Shown here piece by piece: positions 28,050-36,385 of a stretch of 42,508 nt of DNA (position 1 is the first letter of the stretch; each line of letters opens with the position of its first letter). Position numbers and translations under genes: made by a program. Below the pieces are notes generated by a model, which worked only from the letters and a program-made list of their open reading frames with translations, was not told the origin of the DNA and ran no database searches. Source of the DNA: an uncultured Acidiferrobacteraceae bacterium (GTDB lineage: Bacteria; Pseudomonadota; Gammaproteobacteria; Acidiferrobacterales; SZUA-150); contig CAJVXY010000026.1 of assembly GCA_913009895.1 (NCBI GenBank), forward strand, positions 1 through 42,508, in the 5' to 3' direction.

Positions 28050-29390
28050 TTAATTTAACTGAATTCTGGTGCCGAAGGGTACTTTTGCTTTTCCTTTCAC
28101 CAGCCATATTACCGGAAAGTTTGGTGTTTTTTCCGGGAACTCGCCTTCGGCATCGGTAAAATAAAGCATCAGGTCCGGTTGTTTGTCCTGCTGTTCTGCC
28201 CATTCAAAAGCGGGCGTAAAACGTGTGCCACCACCGCCCTGCAGGGATGGTGGTAATTTTAATTCGTCCCAGGGTTCGTAATGCCAGGGGCCATCATCGG
28301 CCAGTTTTTCATCACAAGCCTGGAGTGTCACCCGGGCCCGCATCTGTCCCTTGAGGGCATCGACCTCGGATAAAAATTCGTGCATTTCTTTTTGGCCAAT
28401 GGAACCGCTGGTATCGAGTATAACTGTTACCTCAACCTGGGCACTACGCAGACTGGGCAGGATGGCATCGCCGTCGCGTCGACTGGAAGGGCGGGCAAAG
28501 CTGTAGTCATCACGGGCCGAATAATTCATATAACGAGATAACAACATACGCCAGGGTAATTGCGGCTGCAGTAAATGATCCACCAGGCGGGCCATGTTAG
28601 CACCCAGCTTGCCCGCTTGTTGTGCCTGTTGGGCGGCACCGGCCAGTCGTTGTTGCCATTGCACACCCAGTTGTTCAATCTCATTCTGGTTTAGTGGCGG
28701 CGGTCTGCCAGCACCAGCGGGGTTATCTCGTGGCTTATCATCATTGTTGCCGCCGTTTTCCCCGTCCTTATTTTGGGCTTGTTGATCCTGTTGCTGATCG
28801 TTTTTCTGGTCACCATTCTCATCGTCATTATGGTCAGGAGGATTGTTTTGCTCCTGATCACCACCTTCCGGTGGTTGTTGTTCGTCATTCTTCCCCTGTT
28901 TTGGTGGTGGCTGCGACCCCTCACCGTTATTTCCACCTTCGCCCTCATCATATAAATGTTCATCCATGGGACCGTCTTCGGTATTCTCATTAATCAGCGG
29001 GTAAATTTCTTCCGCAGTCATGTCTTCATACTCTTTCATGTACAAGGCATTGGGGGCGGGGCTGAGGCCATCATTGATGAGTAATGGATTGATGGCAAAA
29101 TCACATGCTACGTCCCAGCGTTTTTTCACCCGGTGCTGGCGCCTGGCAAAATGTGACAGGGCGCAATGCATTGCTTCATGGGCAAGGACGAACTGGGTCT
29201 GATCCAGGGACAGTGATTCGATATAATTTTCGTTGTAATAAAAATGGCGAGCATCCGTGGCCACAGTCTGACACCAGTCAGGGTTTGCCTGCTTTAATGG
29301 TAATCGTAAAACCAGGGCGCCGAGAAAAGGTTTATCGAGAATTAATCGGGTGCGGGCGGCGGCCAGTTTGGTTTCAATTTCGTGAGACAT
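28050..29390 (-). CDS. VWA-domain protein with HExxH metallopeptidase-like region (DUF2201 type)
   Basis: Protein of 446 residues in three parts. Residues about 1-130 form a putative metallopeptidase-like domain with HEAMH at 71-75 (the zincin HExxH pattern). Residues about 135-230 are a low-complexity linker rich in Asn, Gln, Asp, Glu, Gly and Pro. Residues about 235-446 contain a von Willebrand A domain with MIDAS motif DTSGS (326-330) and a later GGGTRFTPAF. Such proteins are usually partnered with a MoxR ATPase, which lies upstream here, though separated by the inserted GxxExxY gene. The pair is thought to act as a metal-dependent chaperone or activator; no target is known here. Confidence 0.85.
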   Translation of the reverse strand: MSHEIETKLAAARTRLILDKPFLGALVLRLPLKQANPDWCQTVATDARHFYYNENYIESLSLDQTQFVLAHEAMHCALSHFARRQHRVKKRWDVACDFAINPLLINDGLSPAPNALYMKEYEDMTAEEIYPLINENTEDGPMDEHLYDEGEGGNNGEGSQPPPKQGKNDEQQPPEGGDQEQNNPPDHNDDENGDQKNDQQQDQQAQNKDGENGGNNDDKPRDNPAGAGRPPPLNQNEIEQLGVQWQQRLAGAAQQAQQAGKLGANMARLVDHLLQPQLPWRMLLSRYMNYSARDDYSFARPSSRRDGDAILPSLRSAQVEVTVILDTSGSIGQKEMHEFLSEVDALKGQMRARVTLQACDEKLADDGPWHYEPWDELKLPPSLQGGGGTRFTPAFEWAEQQDKQPDLMLYFTDAEGEFPEKTPNFPVIWLVKGKAKVPFGTRIQLN

Positions 29391-29415
29391 ACTTTCAAAT
29401 AAATAATATTAATTA

Positions 29416-29883
29416 TTAGACAAGCCGCTCTTGTGCGTCCTGCACTCGCGGCATTTGTACATCCCTGTACTTCAGATTTACAGGATTAACAGGATTAAAT
29501 TTATTATTAGTAGTTTTTTTAAATTTTCTCTTAAAAGTAACGCTATTACCAAAATTAAATAGTAATCCTGTCATAATTCTGCTAGCAGTTAAATAATTTA
29601 CAAGTTGCACTTCGTGTACCTGAGAAATTTGTTTGACAGCTTTGAGTTCACATATTATTTTATTTTCTACAAATAAATCCACAAAGTATTCTCCCACAGT
29701 TATATTTTTATAATAAACTGAGAGGGGAATTTGTTGTTTTACCGAAAGTCCAGTTTGCTTAAGTTCTATAAGCATAGCGTTTTCATATACCTTTTCTAAA
29801 AAACCAGAACCCAGTTTGTTATGCACCTTAAACGCACATGAAATTATTATTTCCGTGATATCCTTGTCTGGTAGATTGTCCAT
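29416..29883 (-). CDS. GxxExxY protein (PD-(D/E)XK nuclease-like), in a repeat-flanked unit
   Basis: Small protein of 155 residues. It has the family motif G27-F-L-E30-K-V-Y33 (in LGSGFLEKVYENAM) and a PD-(D/E)XK-like core: Asp69 in GEYFVDLFVENK, then Glu79 and Lys81 in IICELKAV. The family is widespread, with no firmly known function. I chose the ATG at 29883 because AAGGAG lies 5 bases before it; a GTG two codons upstream would overlap that site. The last 30 or so codons run through the flanking repeat: NPVNPVNL is encoded by the CAGGATTAACAGGATT repeat, then DVQMPRVQDAQERLV by a second repeat-like stretch. The unit interrupts the moxR-VWA gene pair. Confidence 0.85.
   Translation of the reverse strand: MDNLPDKDITEIIISCAFKVHNKLGSGFLEKVYENAMLIELKQTGLSVKQQIPLSVYYKNITVGEYFVDLFVENKIICELKAVKQISQVHEVQLVNYLTASRIMTGLLFNFGNSVTFKRKFKKTTNNKFNPVNPVNLKYRDVQMPRVQDAQERLV
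29480..29495. repeat. Inner inverted repeat of the GxxExxY unit
   Basis: ACAGGATTAACAGGAT, the exact reverse complement of bases 29953-29968. It lies inside the 3' end of the GxxExxY coding sequence, where it encodes NPVNPV on the minus strand. Confidence 0.85.
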
Positions 29884-29942
29884 GCGCACTCCTTGCGAAT
29901 TATAGTATTAAAATTTATTTTATTTTAATGCTTTTGATTTTA

Positions 29943-29972
29943 AATCCAGTACATCCTGTTAATCCTGTCTAA
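29943..29972. repeat. Outer inverted repeat of the GxxExxY unit
   Basis: This 30-base block contains ATCCTGTTAATCCTGT (29953-29968), the exact reverse complement of the repeat at 29480. The whole block matches 4470-4499 at 28 of 30 positions. It lies between the end of moxR and the start of the GxxExxY gene. Confidence 0.85.
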
Positions 29973-29999
29973 TTATTTTGACCTTGTTTAACATTCTCA

Positions 30000-31040
30000 C
30001 TACTCAAACAACATGACGTCAGCAATTTTTTTCGCCCAGTTGGTAAATTGGGGCACTTCAAAAAGCGGCTGACCCACTGCCCTGTGCATATCCGATACCA
30101 GCATCACACCCATTTCCCGTTGCGGGAAACGGCCCGCGTAATCAAGAATATGGCCAAACACTTCTTTTGACTGACCATTATCTTTAGCCCGAATAGCACG
30201 ACCTACCAATGCTGCAGCCACGGCGTACTGTAAGTCTGTTTCTTTTGGTACCGAGGCCTCTTCGCCTTGCACAATGGCGTCAATATCTGGCAGGTTGTCG
30301 AGATTATCAATGAAGGCATTTAACTCGATACCGGCAGCAGGACCGACACAAGCCTGTATCGACTCCAGCAGTAAGTTACCAGCAGTAAATTTTTGCAATG
30401 CCCGATGGACAAACTCCCAGGAACGGGGAGAAGGAAAAGCCACAGGATTATGGGCCGGGTCGAAATCAAATAATAATTCTGGCCGGAAACGTAAAAAGGC
30501 AATCACCCGCTCGTCAATTTGATTGGCATAAGCCCAGGCCACCCAGTCATCCAGGTGGGTTTCTACTTCAAAGTGAGAAAATCGATTCGCCAGTGGTGCC
30601 GGCATGGCATAGGTGACGCCACGATCGCCCTGGCGATTACCGGCAGCAAAAATTGCCCAGCCGTCTGGCACCTGGTATTCACCCAGGCGACGGTCAAGAA
30701 TAAGCTGATAAGCCGCCGCCGAAACGGTGGGTGCGGCCGAGGTAATTTCATCGAGAAACAAAATGCCTTCAGGCCCATGGCGTTTTTCATCAGGCAGCAT
30801 GGCAGGCACGGCCCATTCAACCCCCTGGTCAGAACGAAAAGGGATGCCACGCAAATCAGTCGGCTCCATTTGTGAAAGACGAATATCAATCACGGGTTTA
30901 CCGTGTTTTTTGGCAACCTCGGCGACCATCTGGGATTTGCCAACGCCGGGTGGGCCCCAAAGCATGACCGGGGTGTGGTGGCCTTCAAGGGTGCTGGTAA
31001 ATTCCCGCTCCAAAACTGCAAGTATGTGTGCCGGCCTCAT
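30000..31040 (-). CDS. MoxR-family AAA+ ATPase
   Basis: Cytoplasmic AAA+ ATPase of 346 residues. Walker A GPPGVGKS (29-36), Walker B GILFLDEI (Asp97, Glu98), sensor-1-like FAAGNRQGDRG and the arginine-finger region PLANRFSHFE are all visible. MoxR ATPases usually work with a VWA-domain partner to activate or insert cofactors into target enzymes. A TGGAG ribosome site precedes the ATG. Its VWA partner begins 610 bp downstream, with the GxxExxY gene and its repeats in between. It is divergent from the GCS2-type ligase gene (298 bp gap). Confidence 0.93.
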   Translation of the reverse strand: MRPAHILAVLEREFTSTLEGHHTPVMLWGPPGVGKSQMVAEVAKKHGKPVIDIRLSQMEPTDLRGIPFRSDQGVEWAVPAMLPDEKRHGPEGILFLDEITSAAPTVSAAAYQLILDRRLGEYQVPDGWAIFAAGNRQGDRGVTYAMPAPLANRFSHFEVETHLDDWVAWAYANQIDERVIAFLRFRPELLFDFDPAHNPVAFPSPRSWEFVHRALQKFTAGNLLLESIQACVGPAAGIELNAFIDNLDNLPDIDAIVQGEEASVPKETDLQYAVAAALVGRAIRAKDNGQSKEVFGHILDYAGRFPQREMGVMLVSDMHRAVGQPLFEVPQFTNWAKKIADVMLFE

Positions 31041-31338
31041 GTTAACTCCATAATCTTTGATCCTGTTATCTCGAACCCAGTCATCTCGGGCGTTTACATT
31101 TCTGGCGCCAAAATATCTGGTAAGGGCGCAATTCTACAGGATTGGCCAGATATCTCAGATTTAAGCCGATATTTCATTATGATCATGTGTTTAATCGTAC
31201 TTTGTATGGGTTTTTCTTACGGTAAAGTACTGTTTCCAGTCATTTTATTGAGCCAAATCAGGTAAATGTTCAGTTTACCAGCCATACTGTAATCAGGTAT
31301 AAAGTAGAAATTGAGTATCACACTGACATTATCCAGTT
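31041..31338. other. Divergent intergenic region between moxR and the GCS2-type ligase
   Basis: 298 bp without a convincing gene. It should hold promoters for both divergent genes, but I see no clear -35/-10 pair or operator. One short inverted pair, ATATCTGG (near 31112) and CCAGATAT (near 31147), is present. Confidence 0.4.
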
Positions 31339-32763
31339 ATGGGACAGGAAATAGCTCAAGGTCACTTTCATAAACACGATTTTTCCGTGTTTGAATCCCG
31401 TTTGGCAGCAGAGACGCATTACCTGGCTGAATGTTTTCAAAAGCGTGTATTTGATATTTCCCATGACCGGGCAGGTTTTGAGCTGGAGAGCTGGTTAATC
31501 GACGACCACTGTCGGCCGGTTCCGGAAAATGAAGCCTTTTTAAAACGTATCGATACCGACCTGGTCTCTCCAGAACTATCCCGCTACAACATTGAATTGA
31601 ATAGTCTGCCACGCACCCTGACAGGTAATGTTTTTAATAAAATGCTCCGCGAGCTGGAACACAACTGGGCCAGATGTAATGAGATCGCTGCTGAACTGGA
31701 TGCCGAGATGTTAATCATTGGCATACTGCCGACCCTGCAAAGTAGCCAGTTGGGTTTAAACACGATGTCCGATATGTTTCGTTACCGGGCGCTGAACGAG
31801 CAAGTACTGAGGTTGCGCAAGGGTGAGCCAGTAGTATTGGATATAGAAGGGGTGGAACGCCTGCGCACTTTTCATGAAGATGTCATGCTGGAATCTGCAG
31901 CCACTTCATTTCAATTGCATTTACAAGTGGGGCAAAATCAGGCGGCCCGTGTCTACAATGCCGCCATTATTTTATCTGCCCCCATGGTTGCTGCTACCGC
32001 CAATTCACCGTTTTTATTTGGCACTAACTTGTGGGATGAAACGCGGATCCCGTTATTCGAACAAGCCGTTTCCGTGTCCTCAGAAAATAATTACAATGAG
32101 CCGCGGGTTACATTTGGTACGGGTTACGTTAAAGAATCCCTGATGGAATGTTTTACAGAAAATTTAGAACGTTACCCGGTGTTATTACCAGAAATACTCA
32201 ACGAGGACCCCGCATACTTTAGCCACTTGTGCTTGCACAATAGCACCATCTGGCGCTGGAATCGGCCATTGGTAGGCATCGATGAAAAAGGCCGGCCTCA
32301 TTTGCGTATTGAAAACCGCGTGATTCCTGCAGGACCCAGCCTGGTTGATACCATTGCCAATGCGGCATTGTTTTACGGCCTGGCCTATATGTTATCCACC
32401 GATGAGGTGGCACCGGAATCCTGTCTGCCTTTTGAGCAGGCAAAAGATAATTTTTACACGGCAGCCCGTTATGGACTGGGCGCTCGTGTTCAATGGCTCA
32501 ATGGCAAGGAAATAAATATCCGAAATTTATTATTGACCCAGTTAATTCCACTGGCTCGGGTTGGACTGGAAAAATTAAAAATAGATGCCAGCGATATAGA
32601 ATTGCTACTGGGAATTATTGAAGAACGGGTGGGATTGAATCGTAATGGCAGCGCCTGGCAACAAGCCTTTGTTCGTCGAAATGGCCGAGACATGCAGGCA
32701 CTGACCTCGGCATATCGTGAACATCAACGCACCGGTAAACCGGTACATGAATGGGAGCTTTGA
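31339..32763 (+). CDS. GCS2-family glutamate-cysteine ligase-like amidoligase
   Basis: ATP-dependent carboxylate-amine ligase of the glutamine-synthetase-like fold, 474 residues. Recognisable blocks are FELESWLID (the early metal/ATP acidic strand), RYNIELNSLP, ATSFQLHLQV, AATANSPFLFG and the late RIENRVIPAGPSLVDT. These match the COG2170/GCS2 pattern. The natural substrate is unclear: it could make gamma-glutamylcysteine or another gamma-glutamyl amide. Its stop (TGA) overlaps the start of the next gene (TGATG), a zinc deacylase, so the two products are probably needed in fixed ratio. No gshB is seen. Confidence 0.82.
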   Translation: MGQEIAQGHFHKHDFSVFESRLAAETHYLAECFQKRVFDISHDRAGFELESWLIDDHCRPVPENEAFLKRIDTDLVSPELSRYNIELNSLPRTLTGNVFNKMLRELEHNWARCNEIAAELDAEMLIIGILPTLQSSQLGLNTMSDMFRYRALNEQVLRLRKGEPVVLDIEGVERLRTFHEDVMLESAATSFQLHLQVGQNQAARVYNAAIILSAPMVAATANSPFLFGTNLWDETRIPLFEQAVSVSSENNYNEPRVTFGTGYVKESLMECFTENLERYPVLLPEILNEDPAYFSHLCLHNSTIWRWNRPLVGIDEKGRPHLRIENRVIPAGPSLVDTIANAALFYGLAYMLSTDEVAPESCLPFEQAKDNFYTAARYGLGARVQWLNGKEINIRNLLLTQLIPLARVGLEKLKIDASDIELLLGIIEERVGLNRNGSAWQQAFVRRNGRDMQALTSAYREHQRTGKPVHEWEL

Positions 32764-33800
32764 TGTTAAGTGTTTTGGATAATTTACCAGAGGCCTTACT
32801 CAATTGTGATGCCGGCGAACTGCATAAGCATTTGCAGGGCCCAACACTGATTCACCTGCAAGGCCGAAATAAGTCGCCATTATTCTTATCTGTGTTATTA
32901 CATGGCAATGAGGATACTGGTTGGTATGCAGTAAGAGGGCTGCTCGGTAAATATCGAAATAAAAAACTGCCAAGGGATTTATCTATATATATAGGTAATG
33001 TTGAGGCGGCTAAATACAATGTTCGCTATCTGGACCAGCAACCGGATTACAATCGTATTTGGCGCGTTAAAAAAACTGACCAACTCATGCCGGAACATAA
33101 AATGATGCAACAGGTGACTAACATCATGCGCCAGCGGAAACCTTTTGCCAGTATTGATATTCATAATAATACCGGCATTAATCCCCATTACGCCTGCGTG
33201 AATCGGCTGGACCATCACTTTTTTCACCTGGCAACCTTGTTTAGTCGCACGGTAGTGTATTTCACCCGTCCGGACACAGTACAATCTTCTGTATTTTCAG
33301 AATTTTGTCCGGCACTGACAGTAGAGTGTGGTCAACCTGGTCAGGTCAATGGTGTTAACCACGTGATGGATTTTATAGATGCCTGTTTACATTTATCCCA
33401 AATTCCTGATCATGAGGTCAGCGCCCATGACATAGATTTATTTCACACCGTGGCAGTGGCCAAAGTATTACCCGATGTGAGTTTTTGTTTTAGGCATGAA
33501 AAATGCGACATTCGTTTTCCCGATGACCTGGATCACTTGAACTTCCGGGAGCTTCCTGTCAATACTATCATGGGCTGGGTTAATGGCCGTACTGATGTGC
33601 CCCTTGATGTGCGCGATGAGCAGGGCCGGGAAGTACGAGATCTTTATTTTGAAATCAAGAACAGTGAGCTCAGGTTGCGCACCCCGATTATGCCTTCTAT
33701 GCTTACAGTCAATGAACGCGCCATACGCCAGGATTGTCTGTGTTATCTAATGGAGCGTTATCCCGTTACTGCTGCCGAAGGAGTGGCTGACTCTGGCTGA
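32763..33800 (+). CDS. M14/AstE-like zinc carboxypeptidase or deacylase
   Basis: Zinc hydrolase of the succinylglutamate desuccinylase/aspartoacylase group, 345 residues. The metal motif HGNE (His47, Glu50) is followed by DTGWYAVRGLL. ASIDIHNNTG carries the DxH element, NVEAAKYNVRYLDQQPDYNRIW is the substrate-contacting region, and LTVECGQPGQ is the late Glu strand. I chose the ATG at 32763, which overlaps the stop of the ligase gene (TGATG) with GGGAG just upstream; an ATG 12 bases earlier is possible. It presumably cleaves an amide or N-acyl amino acid, perhaps the product or precursor of its partner ligase (inference). Confidence 0.82.
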   Translation: MLSVLDNLPEALLNCDAGELHKHLQGPTLIHLQGRNKSPLFLSVLLHGNEDTGWYAVRGLLGKYRNKKLPRDLSIYIGNVEAAKYNVRYLDQQPDYNRIWRVKKTDQLMPEHKMMQQVTNIMRQRKPFASIDIHNNTGINPHYACVNRLDHHFFHLATLFSRTVVYFTRPDTVQSSVFSEFCPALTVECGQPGQVNGVNHVMDFIDACLHLSQIPDHEVSAHDIDLFHTVAVAKVLPDVSFCFRHEKCDIRFPDDLDHLNFRELPVNTIMGWVNGRTDVPLDVRDEQGREVRDLYFEIKNSELRLRTPIMPSMLTVNERAIRQDCLCYLMERYPVTAAEGVADSG

Positions 33801-33869
33801 TGCCTGGGGGCTCCTGAAACGAGTCTTGCCTGAAATAATCTTACCTAAATTAATCATATAAGAAAAATT

Positions 33870-34613
33870 GTGACAACCCTGACTGTAAAACAAGTTATTA
33901 TTCGTATCACCCTCATTATCTCGTTTGTCGAGTTGGTGACCATGATTATCCTGGCAACGGTACCGCGTTTTTTTGGAATAAAAATGACCGCGATTATTGA
34001 TGTCACTATCCTGGTATTGGTAAGCACACCCATCATTTATATCTGGGTCATTAAGCCATTTGTAATTGCCAGGGATGAAGCATTATCGAAACTTGAAGAC
34101 ATGGCCTATAGCGACCATTTAACAGATTTACCAAACCGGCGTTTTTTTAAACAATACATGGAAAAAGTTATCGCCGAGAGTGTCAGGCATAAGTTTTATT
34201 GTTCGTTGTTGCTGCTGGATCTGGATAATTTTAAACCAGTCAATGATAATTATGGCCATGATACCGGAGATGCAGTACTTATTGAGGTTGCAAAACGTTT
34301 ATTGGCAAGCATCAGGGAAGGAGACCTTGTGGTTCGAATGGGCGGTGATGAGTTTATTATCATATTAGGCAGGTTGGGCAGCGATGCCACTTTGGCAGGA
34401 AAAGAAGCGGTCGATATCGCTGAAAAACTACAGCGATTATTAGGCAAGCCAATTGAATTCGAGGGCAAACAATTACATGTTGGCTCCAGTTTTGGCGTAC
34501 GTATTTTTGGTGCCGAGAAAACCGAAGCTGAGATAATTGTTAATGAAGCAGATACCGCAATGTTTCGTGCCAAGAAACATGGAAAAGGGCATATCGTTTT
34601 ATTTGAGGAATAA
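33870..34613 (+). CDS. Membrane-anchored diguanylate cyclase (GGDEF)
   Basis: Makes the second messenger cyclic di-GMP. Two transmembrane helices (about 10-30 and 42-64) anchor a C-terminal GGDEF domain (about 75-247). The active site is GGDEF at 158-162. An inhibitory I-site REGD (149-152) lies five residues before it, so product inhibition is likely. DHLTDLPNRRFF begins the domain and AKKHGKGHIVLFEE ends it. There is no sensor domain beyond the short membrane part. The start is GTG at 33870, with only a weak AAGAAA site. It stands alone between the AstE-like gene and mltF. Confidence 0.92.
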   Translation: MTTLTVKQVIIRITLIISFVELVTMIILATVPRFFGIKMTAIIDVTILVLVSTPIIYIWVIKPFVIARDEALSKLEDMAYSDHLTDLPNRRFFKQYMEKVIAESVRHKFYCSLLLLDLDNFKPVNDNYGHDTGDAVLIEVAKRLLASIREGDLVVRMGGDEFIIILGRLGSDATLAGKEAVDIAEKLQRLLGKPIEFEGKQLHVGSSFGVRIFGAEKTEAEIIVNEADTAMFRAKKHGKGHIVLFEE

Positions 34614-34784
34614 TTCCTGAGTATTGTTATCAGCGAAAAATAATATCTGTTTCTTGAAAATACAGTCTTTGACTCACATTTGATGCCGGTAATACAGGGT
34701 GTATTTATTATTCTGGTATTTAAAAGATTAAAACTTCACAATACTATATTGCATTTTCGATAAATAATATAATTTCCAGACATT

Positions 34785-36161
34785 ATGACCTTAATCCAGC
34801 CAATGAAAAAAATTATTTATGCTTCATCATTAATACTATTATTAATTCTTCTGAATTCCTGTTCTGAAAAAATATCCGGAGAAAATGCATTAAAATCCAT
34901 TCAAGAAAAGAAACAACTTATTGTTGTTACAAGAAATTCACCGACTACATACTATCAGCTACACGATGAATGGGTGGGTTTTGAACATGACATGGTTTTA
35001 GCGTTTGCCGAGTACCTTGGCGTCAAGGCAAAATTTATTGTAAAAGAGTCAACTGCTGAAATAATTTCAGCCATTAACAATGGCGAGGCGCATATTGCGG
35101 CAGCTGGCCTGACGAAAACGAAGGAACGAAGTGACCAGTTTTTATTCGGCCCGGTATACCAAAAAGTCCAGCAGCAAGTCATCTGTCGAAATGGCGGCAA
35201 ACGACCAAAAAATATTAATAGCCTGTCTGGCGTGCAAATACTCGTACCAAAAAATACAAGTTACGAGGAAAGGCTGATCCAGTTAAAACAAAAATATAAA
35301 AAACTGGAATGGCAGACAGGTGCCGGGCTTACCAGCGAAATGTTAATGGAGCAGGTCTGGTCTAAAAAAATTGACTGTACGGTTGCAGATTCAAATATTG
35401 TAGCAATTAATCGTCGTTACTATCCCGAGCTCTCAGTGCGTTTTAATCTTACCAAACCCGAGCCTTTGGCATGGCTTCTGAGTTCCAGGTCAGTATTACT
35501 GCAAAAAGAAATTAACAAATGGTTCAACAGGTTTAAAAAAACTGGCCAGTTATCAGAACTGGATAACCGCTACTATGGTTATATCGATTTGTTTGATTTT
35601 GTGGATACGCGGGCTTTCGTGCGCAGCATAGAGACCGTTTTGCCGCTTTATCAGGACATGTTTAAACAGGCAGCGACGAAAAATGATCTTGAATGGATGC
35701 AAATTGCTGCCCAGGCTTATCAGGAATCACGTTGGCGAGCTAACGCCAAAAGTCCAACAGGGGTGCGGGGCATCATGATGTTAACACTTAATACTGCCAA
35801 GGGGCTCGGCATTAAGAATCGCCTGGATCCGGCACAAAGTATTAATGGCGGGGCCAGGTATTACGCCGATTTATATAAACAGTTACCAGAAAGCATCAAG
35901 GCGCCCGATCGCAGGTGGTACGCATTGGCTGCCTATAACATTGGCATGGGTCATATTTATGATGCCCGGACGTTAGCGCGCCAGCTCAAAAAGAATCCTG
36001 ATTTATGGCAGGAATTTTCCAAAGTATTGCCATTGTTATCAAACAAGAACTATTACCCAAGCTTAAAACGTGGTTACGCCCGTGGGCGGGAGCCTGTACG
36101 TTACGTGCAGAGAATCAGGGATTACCAGGACATACTACAAAAGACACTGTCGAGCCGATAA
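34785..36161 (+). CDS. mltF: Membrane-bound lytic murein transglycosylase F (MltF)
   Basis: Outer-membrane lipoprotein with an SBP_bac_3-like regulatory domain (about 40-265) and an SLT catalytic domain (about 295-430). The lipobox is LNSC. Catalytic Glu lies in AAQAYQESRWRANAKSPTGVRG, followed by GIMMLTLNTAKGLGI and WYALAAYNIGMGHI. Two starts are possible: ATG at 34785 or ATG at 34803. The latter gives MKKIIYASSLILLLILLNSC, a cleaner lipoprotein signal. Neither has a good ribosome site. Length (458) fits the family. It is not next to purL, its neighbour in enterobacteria. Confidence 0.92.
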   Translation: MTLIQPMKKIIYASSLILLLILLNSCSEKISGENALKSIQEKKQLIVVTRNSPTTYYQLHDEWVGFEHDMVLAFAEYLGVKAKFIVKESTAEIISAINNGEAHIAAAGLTKTKERSDQFLFGPVYQKVQQQVICRNGGKRPKNINSLSGVQILVPKNTSYEERLIQLKQKYKKLEWQTGAGLTSEMLMEQVWSKKIDCTVADSNIVAINRRYYPELSVRFNLTKPEPLAWLLSSRSVLLQKEINKWFNRFKKTGQLSELDNRYYGYIDLFDFVDTRAFVRSIETVLPLYQDMFKQAATKNDLEWMQIAAQAYQESRWRANAKSPTGVRGIMMLTLNTAKGLGIKNRLDPAQSINGGARYYADLYKQLPESIKAPDRRWYALAAYNIGMGHIYDARTLARQLKKNPDLWQEFSKVLPLLSNKNYYPSLKRGYARGREPVRYVQRIRDYQDILQKTLSSR

Positions 36162-36385
36162 ATGTTATAAAAAAGGCCCTCGGACTGAAGAAATCCCGTT
36201 AAATAGGGCGGGAAGGCTCAAAAGTCTACAAAAAAGAGTGCCAATCCCTTTTTTTGATCTAAACTTATAAATATGGTCAATTTTCCTGGTAAATGGCGCT
36301 AGTGGTGAGCTATTTCAGGTGGTAGAAACGCGCGTAAAATTGGCCTGGAGCGCTATATTGAATCAAGGGTGAGTGGAGAAAGACA

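Noticed and set aside
34669..34695. TTGACT and TAATAC as a sigma-70 promoter of mltF
   Set aside because: The spacer is 15 bases, shorter than usual, and the surrounding DNA is AT-rich, so chance matches are likely.
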